Assembly: GCA_965644315.1 (NCBI GenBank)
Contig: CBFFRQ010000068.1
Coordinates: 434,001-498,000, forward strand
Source of the DNA: Caecitellus pseudoparvulus
Taxonomy: Eukaryota; Bigyra: Bicosoecida
DNA: 64,000 nt
Direction: 5' to 3'
Shown: in pieces, positions 44,901 through 51,272 of the stretch
How the letters are laid out: each line of letters starts with the position of its first letter
Position numbering within the stretch: the stretch's first letter is position 1
The notes under the pieces: model-generated
The model's database searches: none
What the model was told of the DNA's origin: nothing
What the model saw: the letters and a program-made list of their open reading frames with translations, nothing else
Program-made: the position numbers and the translations under genes

Positions 44901-47900
44901 AGCGCAGACACGACAGTCGAGCACACTTCGCCAGTTCTGGCGGGATCGGGGCAGCTAGCGAGAAGGGCTCTGGCTGCTCCAACTAAAGCAGGCTGGGGGC
45001 ATTTCGAGAACTCAGCAAGCATCTGCAACGTGCGTAGCGCGCTGGCTGCCACGTCGAGCGCAATCGGTGGCAATACCCCTGCAGCCAGGCAGGCAGACAG
45101 ATGTGGCAGAGTCTTGGCAGACTGAACAGCATGCACTGAAGCAAAGGACACAACTTTCGCTGTTGTCACGGCCTGACTCCACACAGATGACATCTGCGTG
45201 GCCTGCCTGCCATCAGAGGTGGCTTGTCGGGGGGCGTGGCTGTGAAGCCATGTCTCTAGTGTGCTCGAGTCGACGGGCACTTGAAGCACGGTACAAGCAA
45301 GCCACTCCAGAGTAGGGCCCATGTCAGTGACAAATGCTAGCACATGATCGAATCCAGGTGGAGCAGAGCGGACGCCTGCACCTTGCAGAACTGCTTGTAC
45401 CGTCCTTGACAAGCCCACACTGAACCCTGCGGGCATCGTGATGCTGCGCTTCACCCCTCTCATGGCTCCTGCTGCGAGGTGAATGCAGTGCTTGATTGCT
45501 CGCCAGCGCAGCTTTGCTCTTGATGGCAGGGGGATTCGCCCCCCCCCGCCCCCCGCGTAGGTGATCAATTTGCAACGCTGAACAAGTTCGTTGCAGATGG
45601 CAGGGGCGCCCGCAAGCCTCAAGGCTTCCAGGTGCCTTGAATCACACCCCTTCGGGCCAGGGCCTTGCTCTAACTGCCTGGCTACCTGCGCGATGCGATG
45701 TCGGCAGGTAGCAGCAAAGCGGAAGGCAGCCAGCAGCCTGGGATCGACTTGGTCATCCCGACCAGCTGCAGCGAGGCGGCATGCCACAATCACCTCAGCG
45801 CCGGCTCCCAGCGAACGAGCAACGGCAATGAAAACGTGCGCTTCACATGCCTCCATCGCTTCGACAAGGCTGTGAAACCCTGCCAAGACACAGGCTCCGT
45901 CGGGCGCTCGCTGGAGCAGTTGTTTGTCCTGGAGGTCCTCACCCTTGGCGAAGCTGTCCACACTCGCGTGCAGCACTCGCGCATCCGTGAACAAACCGGG
46001 TGGCACAGAAAAGGCCTCCTGCGAGACATTGCATGCACGGCGATACGAGATGTCTTTTCGCAAGGCTGGCGCTCTGAGACGGCGCAAGACAAGCTCCAGG
46101 CCAGACGTGTCATAGCAGCGGATCAAGCCCAGCAGCTCGAGGCCCAGGCTCCATGCCCCCGGCCTAGCCTGCCAGTGCAAGGATAAAGTGGGGACGAGAA
46201 ATCGACTCAAGGACACTACCACCGCATCGGGCTCAGGCTGGCCATGTTGGGGGCTTGATTGCGGAAGGAGGAGGCGAAGCTGGTGGACGGTGCTTCCCAC
46301 AAGCCGTGCGGCACACTGAAGGGCGAGTGAAAAAAGTTGCTCGACATTGCTTCGCTGCCCGCAGAGTTGCTCCGCCCCCTGAAGGCTGAGCCCGTGGCAG
46401 AGGTGGCAAATGAGGCTCCACAGTTCCCGATGCACGCCAAGGGCTTGCAACCCACGTGCATCAAGGCTCAAGATTTGACTCATGAGGCACGGGAACGTGT
46501 GGGATACGGACCCAAGAGCAGGCAGCGGCACACAAGCACACACTCGCAGCACAGACTCGATAATCTCTGAAGCGGGGCTGAGGGCTGCACAAGCTTGTAG
46601 CAGGGCCGGGAGGAGCTCCGGAGCAGCGTCGCAGTCTGCTTGTAATATCAAGGCACAGGTTGTGTCAATGTCCCTGGGGGTACGCAGCATGCCTGGCAAG
46701 GCGTCCAAGAATGCAGGGTCTGGGCTGTGCTTTTCACGGCAGGACAGCCACAGCCTCAGCAGAGGCTGACATAGCCCCGACAAGCCTGCCACAGATGCGA
46801 GCACCGAGGTGAGCGCGCCCATTCCATGCCCACCCAGCGCAGACTCTGCTAACGCATTCAAAATACTGGACAACTTTGTGCCATGCGGTGTACCGGAAAC
46901 ACTCCACGCCCTCCCGTCATCGCTAGAAATTTGCGCATCGAATCCAGATACGCGCCACTCAACTGCTTGGGTACACAACAGAGCAACCTTGTGGGAAAGC
47001 AGCTGGCTTCCACTCTTGAGCATAAAGTCTGCATGCTGCGTGGCTGCTAAGCCTGTGTTGGCTGCAGTGGTTGCGGTGGCACGCCCGTCTACGAGTCCAA
47101 CTCCCGCCTCGTCCTGGCGGCCCAGCGCGTGGAGCAAGGTATCTGCAAATGCAGGCTCCATCACTCCCAAGAAAGGAGGCACAGGCATCAGTTGTGAGTC
47201 GTCGCGTCGGCGCTGAGCATTCACAGCTGCGCATGCCATTATGGATGAAATGGCAGCGGTCGCGGCGGAGCTGGGCCACGCCTCCGACTCGTCAGCAGCC
47301 GCGACACTGCGTGCCGAGGCTGGGGCTGAGGGTGACGTGGGCACTTGGCTCGAAGACGGGGGAGTCTTAAGCAGCCCACACACAGGCTGAGCAGCTAAGG
47401 TAAGTGATGAAAGTCGTGATAGACGCCATGCCGGCGGGGCTGAACTTGGTACACCAGCTGCACATGTGGCCTGTTCGGCAAACCTTCCGCAGAAGTGAAG
47501 CAGCCTGGCCAACGTCGCAGCACAGCCCACTGCCCCAAATTTAGACATGTTGGACAGGGGGAAAAGGGGCCCGTCTTCACTCACAGGCAAGTGGCCTGCG
47601 TGGCCAGCTGCTGCTCGGCCCCGGCGCCCGTGCACCCCAGGAACGCCCGAATCCCCATCCGCAGGAGCAGGAGGGCCCCCTGACAACCGAGGAGCATGGT
47701 CAGTGAGCAGCATCGAACTAATCCCCCGCGCAGCAGCAGCTGACTGCGGAGCAGCAGGAGGTGTTGCCGTTTGGCCACGGTCCACCTGAGAGTCGGCCGC
47801 AAGCACGATAGAGTGGTAGAAGCCACATGCCAGCGCCAAGATGCGCTTGCCCTGGAAGCGCTTGACAATCGATGGAATGAACTTATCTCCTGTGCTCTGT

Positions 47901-50860
47901 GTCATCAGCTGGCCGTACTGGTTCCGGCCGAATGCATAGAGAGTCCCATCTCGTGTTGCCACTAACGTGTGATAGCACCCAGCAGCAACGTGGGAAACCC
48001 CAACGGTTGGAACACCAGGGATCCAATCAGGAGCGGGAAAGCGCGTGGCAAGTGTCCCCCTCCCAGTTTGTCCAAAATCACTGCGACCGAAGGACACCGC
48101 CCGGCCACAACGGGTCTGCACAACAACATGAAAGTAGCCGCTGGCGACGGACTCGGCCAACACCTCTTCATGCTTCATGACCCCGGCACGGACACGAATG
48201 AACCCTGCGGTTCCGTGCTGCACGGCATGGAGGGATGTTTCCATGCCCAGACCCAGCTGCCCAAAATCATTCTTTCCAGCCGTCCACAAGCTCCCATCGT
48301 CCAGGACGACGGCTGAGTGAAACTGGCCGCATGCAAGGGAGCGGACACGGGCCGTGGGGGTCGACTCTGTAGATGCAGGGCGCAGGGAGAATGAGGACAC
48401 TGGTGCAGGAGTCAAGGCTGGGAAGGGAATCAGCGTGGGCTCGTGCAAGTCACTTTGAAACACGCTCCCCAGTCCCATGGCTACTGGCTTGCCGGTGCCA
48501 AACAGCCCTTCTTCGCAAGCAAACAGCGAGTGGTGGTAGGAGCAAGCCATGTTGTACACACGGCGCTTGAGGAGCCCAGGGATTCGGCAGAATCGCAGCA
48601 GATTCGGAGGTCTGCCTGTATGGCCGGTCTCGGGTTCATCGTCGTCATCTGAGGCAGCCGCCGTGCCGCGCCCACTGCCAGAGCCCGGCTTCGCACTAGC
48701 AGCCTCAAGGGAGGGAATTCCTGCTTCGCCATGGGAATTGCTCCCCGACGCATACACTGCGCCATCCAACGTTAAGACGAGAGTGTGCTCGCAGCCATTT
48801 GCTGCTGCAACTGCAACGGCAGGCGCTGCCCCAACAGGCAGCTGTGCCACCCGCAAGGAGGAAACATTGTCCTTGTCTCCTGTTCCACACTGGCCAGCTG
48901 AGTTGTACCCAGCGACCAACACTTGGCCACTTCGAGAAATAAGCACTGAATGTTCGTTTCCTGCCCCAACACTTACGATGGACAGTGCAGAGGGTCCCGG
49001 CAGGTCCCGCACCGCGGCCGAAGGTTGTGACTCGGGTGGTGTGCATAGCTCCCCAAACGTATTCTGCCCTGCACTGCTGAGAAAAGTTGGTGTAGTCGCA
49101 GGTAGACACCAAGCTGGGGCAATGACTCCCAGTGCACTGTCTCGTGGCACGCATTCCCCGCTAGGCATGGGGGGGGTCACGCTCCGCAGCTGGGCCAAGG
49201 CGGCCGAAAGGCGCAGGGGGACATCCACGCCACACTGACCGGCTAAGTGCTCTGGCTCAGACTCCCCCCCACACCCAACAGCAGAGAGCAGCACATCCAT
49301 CCCTCCACAAGCTTCACACGCAACATGGCCCGCAAGGCTCTTGAGCTCATACACAGCTGCGACCGCAACCCAGGCAGGCAGCGTTGCAGGCAGTGCTTGG
49401 CCAGCAGCGGCCAAGGCCAAACACTGCCTGACATCGGCCAGCACTGTACCTCGCTTGTACGGGACGCTTGATGCGTACGTGTGAAGCAGGGCCACTACGC
49501 TTTTGCTCGCTTCGTCCACGGCAAGCTGTGCGCACGGCGGCAGTTGGTCCGAACTGGCGTCAGCAGCTCTGTCCACGCTGGAGGCAGAGGCGGCCAGAGC
49601 AGGTGCAAGTGGCACCGACTGGTCAGCTTTCGCTGGACTCTTCATGCTTATGAAGTGTGCTCTGCGAGTACGGGCTTGCAGGCGCGCAACTCCTTGAGCT
49701 TTTGGTTGTGGCGCTGCTCCTGGTAGCGCAAGCTGGGCTGCATCACACTCATCTGAAAGCTGCGCCGCTTGAGGTGAAAGAGGAAGGCTAGTTGCAGAGG
49801 GCAGCGTGCTCGGTGTGGCACTCTCCCGTTGTGGTGGCTGGGAAATGGCTGTGGGCAGCAGCGAAGGCGTGCCAGAGCCAGACCTCGTCACTTTCACGGA
49901 ATGGTGTGTCCCCTCCGAGGGGCTGCCTTGAAGGGGATTTCTGGCAGACCCATGTTGAGGGCTGCAGCTTTCACCCAGCTCATCAGGCATGGAAGCGGCC
50001 AGCGCGTCCTCGAGGGCTCTGCAGAGGGCAGGGGGGATGGCGTGGCTGCCACTTTCGTTTCGAGCGAAACGCCACCGAGCAACTCCTCGCGCCGCCTGTT
50101 TCAAAGTCGTGGTGAGCTGAAGCATGCTCATCAAGTCCTGGCCCAGTGCCAATGCAAGCGAGGTGCCAAGTTCCAAACTAAAGGCGCCAGACAAGGGAGC
50201 CTTGCGCTCCAAACTTCGAGTGCCGCAGTGAAGCAAAGCCTGGACCAAGTTGGCCAGCAACGCGTCTCCACGACCAGCGGCTGGCCCGCCGCCTGGGTAC
50301 AGGCTGGCCACCTGCTGTCCTGAGAGAGGGCCAGCAACAGCCAGTAGAAGACGCAGAGTCTCATGATGAGACAAGGAGGCCGGCGGTTCACTCATCCTCA
50401 TGGCCTCTTCCAGCGCAGCCAGCCCTGTTGACGAAGCATGCACGTCTGCCAGAGTCATGAGCTTTGCTGGGCTGGCAGGCGGCGGGCGCAGCAGACGGGG
50501 GATCTCGGGAGGAGACCACGGCTGAGATGCCAAGGCAGCACACCCTAGGTGCCCTACTTTGAGCGCAGTGTCCAGGCTCCGCGCATGGCTTGTTTCCGGG
50601 CTCGTGAAGTACTCCTGCTCGACAAGTCGCTGAGCGATGGCATCGCTGCGACGCCAAGCTCTTATCCACGATCCCCACTGCACAGTTGCCGGAACGTGCA
50701 ATGCAGCAACCTCGCAGGCAGCGAACACCTCCTCGTCATGTAGATGTTTAGTGGCATCTGTCTCACAGCAGCGTGCAAGCGGCAAGAGACTTGCGGCCTG
50801 TCGTGCCCTGGCACTGGCCAAAGTTGTGCCAGGGCAAAGCAGTGGCAGGGGAGCATTCAT
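32972..50860 (-). CDS. giant HERC-like HECT E3 ubiquitin ligase (RCC1 + UBA + SPRY + HECT)
   Basis: A single uninterrupted exon of 17.9 kb encodes 5962 residues. HECT ligases accept ubiquitin from an E2 on a Cys and pass it to substrate. The order is: helical N-terminus; RCC1-type repeats at about 625-1025 (GNEHSVLISRSGQVLVAGYN, ACGQFHSAVVLDDGSLWTAG); long helical regions; a UBA-like helix set at about 3087-3124 (LAEMGFPESW); an acidic and Ser-rich disordered zone to about 3500; a SPRY/B30.2 domain at about 4815-4960 (YMFIGVATH, GWGFLGDRALYHG); and a C-terminal HECT domain from about 5530 (CVKFAGEGVDDYGGAYREVF). The catalytic Cys is residue 5918 in SSTCFGVLQLPTYS. A possible lectin-like segment lies near 2270-2330. 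The layout is closest to HERC1/HERC2, but larger. Confidence 0.93.
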   Translation of the reverse strand: MNAPLPLLCPGTTLASARARQAASLLPLARCCETDATKHLHDEEVFAACEVAALHVPATVQWGSWIRAWRRSDAIAQRLVEQEYFTSPETSHARSLDTALKVGHLGCAALASQPWSPPEIPRLLRPPPASPAKLMTLADVHASSTGLAALEEAMRMSEPPASLSHHETLRLLLAVAGPLSGQQVASLYPGGGPAAGRGDALLANLVQALLHCGTRSLERKAPLSGAFSLELGTSLALALGQDLMSMLQLTTTLKQAARGVARWRFARNESGSHAIPPALCRALEDALAASMPDELGESCSPQHGSARNPLQGSPSEGTHHSVKVTRSGSGTPSLLPTAISQPPQRESATPSTLPSATSLPLSPQAAQLSDECDAAQLALPGAAPQPKAQGVARLQARTRRAHFISMKSPAKADQSVPLAPALAASASSVDRAADASSDQLPPCAQLAVDEASKSVVALLHTYASSVPYKRGTVLADVRQCLALAAAGQALPATLPAWVAVAAVYELKSLAGHVACEACGGMDVLLSAVGCGGESEPEHLAGQCGVDVPLRLSAALAQLRSVTPPMPSGECVPRDSALGVIAPAWCLPATTPTFLSSAGQNTFGELCTPPESQPSAAVRDLPGPSALSIVSVGAGNEHSVLISRSGQVLVAGYNSAGQCGTGDKDNVSSLRVAQLPVGAAPAVAVAAANGCEHTLVLTLDGAVYASGSNSHGEAGIPSLEAASAKPGSGSGRGTAAASDDDDEPETGHTGRPPNLLRFCRIPGLLKRRVYNMACSYHHSLFACEEGLFGTGKPVAMGLGSVFQSDLHEPTLIPFPALTPAPVSSFSLRPASTESTPTARVRSLACGQFHSAVVLDDGSLWTAGKNDFGQLGLGMETSLHAVQHGTAGFIRVRAGVMKHEEVLAESVASGYFHVVVQTRCGRAVSFGRSDFGQTGRGTLATRFPAPDWIPGVPTVGVSHVAAGCYHTLVATRDGTLYAFGRNQYGQLMTQSTGDKFIPSIVKRFQGKRILALACGFYHSIVLAADSQVDRGQTATPPAAPQSAAAARGISSMLLTDHAPRLSGGPPAPADGDSGVPGVHGRRGRAAAGHAGHLPVSEDGPLFPLSNMSKFGAVGCAATLARLLHFCGRFAEQATCAAGVPSSAPPAWRLSRLSSLTLAAQPVCGLLKTPPSSSQVPTSPSAPASARSVAAADESEAWPSSAATAAISSIMACAAVNAQRRRDDSQLMPVPPFLGVMEPAFADTLLHALGRQDEAGVGLVDGRATATTAANTGLAATQHADFMLKSGSQLLSHKVALLCTQAVEWRVSGFDAQISSDDGRAWSVSGTPHGTKLSSILNALAESALGGHGMGALTSVLASVAGLSGLCQPLLRLWLSCREKHSPDPAFLDALPGMLRTPRDIDTTCALILQADCDAAPELLPALLQACAALSPASEIIESVLRVCACVPLPALGSVSHTFPCLMSQILSLDARGLQALGVHRELWSLICHLCHGLSLQGAEQLCGQRSNVEQLFSLALQCAARLVGSTVHQLRLLLPQSSPQHGQPEPDAVVVSLSRFLVPTLSLHWQARPGAWSLGLELLGLIRCYDTSGLELVLRRLRAPALRKDISYRRACNVSQEAFSVPPGLFTDARVLHASVDSFAKGEDLQDKQLLQRAPDGACVLAGFHSLVEAMEACEAHVFIAVARSLGAGAEVIVACRLAAAGRDDQVDPRLLAAFRFAATCRHRIAQVARQLEQGPGPKGCDSRHLEALRLAGAPAICNELVQRCKLITYAGGGGGRIPLPSRAKLRWRAIKHCIHLAAGAMRGVKRSITMPAGFSVGLSRTVQAVLQGAGVRSAPPGFDHVLAFVTDMGPTLEWLACTVLQVPVDSSTLETWLHSHAPRQATSDGRQATQMSSVWSQAVTTAKVVSFASVHAVQSAKTLPHLSACLAAGVLPPIALDVAASALRTLQMLAEFSKCPQPALVGAARALLASCPDPARTGEVCSTVVSALQVVASQGMAHDQPRWMAVAAKLGFRYLAAFLRNQVHNSSTEALLMLWVAIARHPGTPRQCGLDALRELAPLCRKDRSFFEPATHNAVHLCGASVPMLFDELPAEWATMTAVQVAFASAGPLLGAALMLAAWQDDSERSAAAPEVLISQYRTASSLARSAFDLNFWAMPLPDPGGRPRVLCLRGAGLAFAAPLVVLRPDDGRLEVAVATSHGGRGPDSESAYAEWIAGLESVGDPDSMSKIPAHPCLQGHDHTWASMISSRPLKDYCWVHVRVRLRQLEDWELAEHDIHAPAWNLELHLDGALDTSSRLSAPLRVPPVIPTSEAAWFRTPVFWGGIPHVPALVGFAMSTSISNIQTACPPGWQDPVSSTFSTPSMRSTSSDSSPCSISATGVLQPEAFSGFQGFVVARQRGEADVGAAGQRPPQLSEKSRPWFTAAQVAAMSAVRMLPRGSSAELQTIFSAAAHTFVQAGGQTPLALALLLSAAERLPPENCDELLVSTDLMQHCAEDHQGLATINLPNGGLLFAWLAWLASSAGGGSAEKSQANPCPTASVRLSSWLESLRSSICMQMQPGVAIQETLSPTVRFATESRPLLQPSPLTLGIEGQNLTLQIHSWVRGILDARPTGFQSALLSTVETLLSAAADLPLASNHGRTETSLAQQGSDKIEVEVHSGVSGISAVPVGETRTVQGGTQTVLLASAAMAWMQQWRTGSREPRSGLYIRALWDTGRPSKLLLSGIALPEHEREEPPAGLVIRVCHEHGMVLLLIPGADSEAVDESARSSLGVFGPASTSSQSGFFDCLLPDHATPNTAWRRAPGIHEQASTWRPAGGVDKNPSCCCPRSSSFGADASPSSPEPDSCDFEVCRRVNSRLRASTPSHRAQARCLWAPLSSVRQQLSRMGPSQLHGVGGEYLSEVLLRLALQLPQARQQATMSPTPEATQLAIFQAGLCNEAMDLLRSMPLGGPQDVHPHSVALALHRISSPVFLAPAEVRTHARALRSRMKGLLASRQYTRACSAARMSQACTARARVDIDALVEYIAAVAGPFRREVRAETPPPGAAAAHFPGSTGRISAEVVSQADVLCALLGFAGAELSPLPEAASLQSLAEMGFPESWCLLALRVCQLDLQIASSWLLDNCDFLRAVASQMASSRGVQGGAEESAVTPASSQGEAHSEPDEDDQASTSAGSSDSGADDLDCDAVESAAALLGESGSESHTSFATEQVSAQVAEHAQGSGTSQGSHGGTGLEEHMPYASVSTPRPHTMQGGQDAGSTQIRLTDSQYLGDSAVAHLRTLLDALRGLDVAEHSQSHPWRRYAHRGPVRSSSGSRSPAARARTEPRLVGVQSAAELELEESSPPKRDASAQLGGIASPSQATLAEPDARGHAQAQTSHSRQYLMQVPARVPAIALVRLHEEAMSGVLKKLDEEKQKRTASTSAPASQRPTSAVLRLPAPQLDALPLQASEFKEEDSRATPPRMLSAPASEPEASPVRPPGAESPARPSALGRSRTVYQGSPHRQAPYGAAGSALSAIRHRAPGSSDAPPARSPSASLAALDQPSSEGEGEGGLVPTLSLEDPQESAPAQPSQPASPPPLSVLDPGISGAAYMDQLSRHVQFLAESLAAAVDRHTTSLLRFAGPERRTLPADDRSPVRPQYVPASPEHQRQSSAVPPPGCHERSELYVCVDPDRGELRLISFWGEAAVQLLRQLPSTSELQRPSALPIAAAQGCSDTEMWQLCIAAGIGSASCGCSHPNSSAFADGGASSQTELMRYRAWGFPGEGPVLSEAVRQPESPSHVFHTADGFWAQFPLVLSASHVFAENHFPAERSRALQAPGTEYAAFYSLKAPEALPRWDKYAQRLFDPTRCVGDSAEVPTSNMPPWALALSPLDVKNTAPLPHVIEDRCTALSELQLIHDVTCIGQHRPLQCEPLPLPGSAPCGPPAPDFLARAVAAVEVHSDTGADDAGRPRVPWVLGIGTMDDAELPCANSVQQHDLFWASTGAGAPPPPGSSDRGWVERYHQLRHEYLLRMADLLALPAEELSGPSLLCAAAATENMLRVLSAREALLSPCGPGTTNRPFADLLRAVSRAKGTGMLPTYAAAAGPHFLPWMALKAALLRGAAPKPEVQSSLTRHPTSYIPRALAGAHPSNIHRVWQHMMQTGQKGTASRAAFCSVLGLPELQVVQASSPWLRVGLRPKCFSAGKKICWDVRVSTVLLSGALLELEAAARNPDLLHVPFGRRTLSASDDKASKFGHVEAADWALSVLHDAWLQWWAWSAEGGDRPWPPSEAMASVFCEGAPSPQHREGAFHFASVSLLRSFVALLSCPNGPIRYLVLRNMELLLDRLTEVVHWALSAAEGVLSSGSALFALDSLIPWAFLRRQLSFRLTCEPLCSRMYFSVLTTCASACLAKAQALREVLRTAQEATAAPQTAAARCPDLVLSDISSSHATILLDCEGGDAPGFFRVEARRALLLPRSASSFPAVLPHDPFNADDPALVLTQPAEVPDIAEAFSVARLASQDLPYVGPDMSSYVCAACAEEARAMPLPPLPGFEPGAFVGALRRLFACLPQRWMDALQECVSMVQALPRSHRCVVAAMAQPGQNLQASANTLGVLIEAESQQLLEGLSSGIECLDVAEAREIECLALWSAAWPLARTAATISVLLRGVPITLDGPPVTSGILACGYIEGASTSTIQALWGVRRLLQAVKRRYLDCRRQTDADAAQRSGPVAALGLSVVEDELQAFVEKEEGWNTVYVGDSPSFHLHRLSSSTTFLLRAQRVRVDVHAESGAVQATCGVWSDVVAFRTTSPPGFTWDVQTSDVARPNLLRRARTGSLDSDSVHISNDGLSVENAVSEAWSLVLGNAGFSAGINTWSIRIDDTPSAYMFIGVATHAANPHSFLGGDEHGWGFLGDRALYHGRSKTRTYGSRFGVGDIVGVELDCDAGTLSFSLNGQPLGVAFRNLSGVLFPAVSFYNKGQKVTLISQPCVDLEHGGEGGRCTGAAGVSVSTTPPPATVKMGYLAMQHLHPMHCPGTTASAHVLGTPSFALSPERAITFTSFVRVLAGLQGEDAFHTRGFVHILLRAFASACAAAAKHLARVSTKAGFDVTLSTSPDVLKVFGVRAGDRILSERGESIVVGVRDGKLWVAEEEGGPCWPIPGAQMAAAVACTTDMLSVALNAAVATAPASPSQPVRMAGLQHELRGTPLACFGGPEVREGEARATQPGSGMASPPPCIPRKWVSEKSGTARGPDDPSWGDDAERRSMLHLILLHSADHQEEGAVEPSSAPTVLHSWTAFSIACGCVPDSEGKYSAVPLALDVWRSGGDAALLSALERVSTVGKGDWIKCPFATCMGVTREDHLLRFGESARKAVLEACSELPEASQIAGALSATDFVLARVYLLWVLNEELHVCLPLLNMRMAPPYLPPRAEELRCLVSGGCPPPGPLLEWRVWNSTGCLRELQDPMTREACPLQAAVLRLRGGISSRVKKRVMATVLQRTTLRPRRCDDEYEHPPELPRLSFDRPLAGRALQHPEAAQRLLGSVFGQLMRAVHWLPTAYLRLGFTHPMDDGQQRSFCVKFAGEGVDDYGGAYREVFAVACDELASLAGDGRSTVLRVLALPPVAAQGKGDGGLVLASGRESASAAPGEGLLSPPPLLLAPLELASLRFLGQFMGMALRSGISLRLPLSRVVWRLLAWEPVDASDLPPPVLQAMQELVLPSTRDLGVIWMLNFSELALIDPEAAQWLQWLLTLHAAADRLAAAEALEGITWTATLGSGAVIPLRAKGCHENVSVDCIPIFVASTLIVRALEFHAAAEAVRQGLGECVPEAVLPLMRGVDLQGCICGELDFDVRLLAAHTDYEPGDCGGEAHLDMLWEVLAGFTPVQRTAFLRFCWARNHLPLTATGFSQRFKVQAVGAPDSASGLSTEAAQKGVDALLPKSSTCFGVLQLPTYSTMQVMRERLLYAIQHCHTMDADFLTASAENANWQ

Positions 50861-51017
50861 GTCTCAGGACATGCCAAGCATCCCCTGGCGTGAACTGAAT
50901 ACATATCACCTCGCTTGGTGTGCGGTTTTGAATTGATTTGTGGTGATTGAGCGTCTGAGCCGCAGACGTGCCATCGCCCACTGCTTCGTCTGGTCTGCTC
51001 CTCAATGTTGCATGAAA

Positions 51018-51023
51018 TATATA
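51018..51023 (+). promoter_or_regulatory. TATA-like box of the 5S rRNA gene
   Basis: TATATA lies 26 to 21 bp before the inferred first nucleotide of the 5S rRNA. Upstream TATA boxes near -28 are known for 5S genes of plants and some fungi and protists, in addition to the internal control region. Confidence 0.5.
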
Positions 51024-51043
51024 CGTTGTTGGCGATACCGTCC

Positions 51044-51163
51044 TCAGCAGCGGTCACATCGCCCAGGATATGCCCGGATCCATTCCGCACCCGGAAGCCA
51101 AGCTGGGCCGAGCTCGGTTAGTACTGTGGTAGGGGACTACACGGGAATCCCGAGTACTGCTGA
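51044..51163 (+). rRNA. 5S ribosomal RNA
   Basis: The 120-nt interval has the length and core of a eukaryotic 5S rRNA. The 5' end TCAGCAG pairs perfectly with the 3' end CTGCTGA to form helix I. The internal sequence GGAAGCCAAGC corresponds to the A-box region GGAAGCTAAGC at nucleotides 50-64, and GGTTAGTACTGTGG, ACTACACGGGAATCCCGAG match the intermediate element and C-box regions of known 5S genes. A TATA-like box lies upstream and a T-run directly follows. It is a single dispersed copy, not part of a visible array, and lies inside the divergent HERC-like/UFD1 spacer. The exact ends are inferred from helix I. Confidence 0.9.
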
Positions 51164-51171
51164 TTCTTTTT
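51164..51171 (+). terminator. RNA polymerase III terminator of the 5S gene
   Basis: TTCTTTTT on the non-template strand directly follows the 5S 3' end. Four or more T is the standard Pol III stop signal. Confidence 0.8.
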
Positions 51172-51272
51172 CGCATCCGCATCTGCGGCTTCAGAATCTA
51201 TCGACGTGTGTCACAATTCAAACTCCGCAGAAGGGGTGGTCTGTTGACAGAGGACGCGCGTTATTGTGGGCC

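Larger units (their letters stand above)
50861..51272. other. divergent spacer HERC-like / UFD1, holding a 5S gene
   Basis: This 412-bp region separates divergent protein genes. It contains a 5S rRNA gene (51044-51163) with its own TATA-like box and T-run. The 182 bp left of the 5S gene and 109 bp right of it must hold the promoters of the HERC-like and UFD1 genes. The left part has an AT-rich TTTTGAATTGATTTGTGG stretch at about 50926-50943. Confidence 0.5.

Noticed and set aside
50055-50075. GTTTCGAGCGAAAC, a near-copy of the palindrome at 57640
   Set aside because: It has mismatches as a palindrome and lies inside HERC-like coding sequence, not at a promoter.
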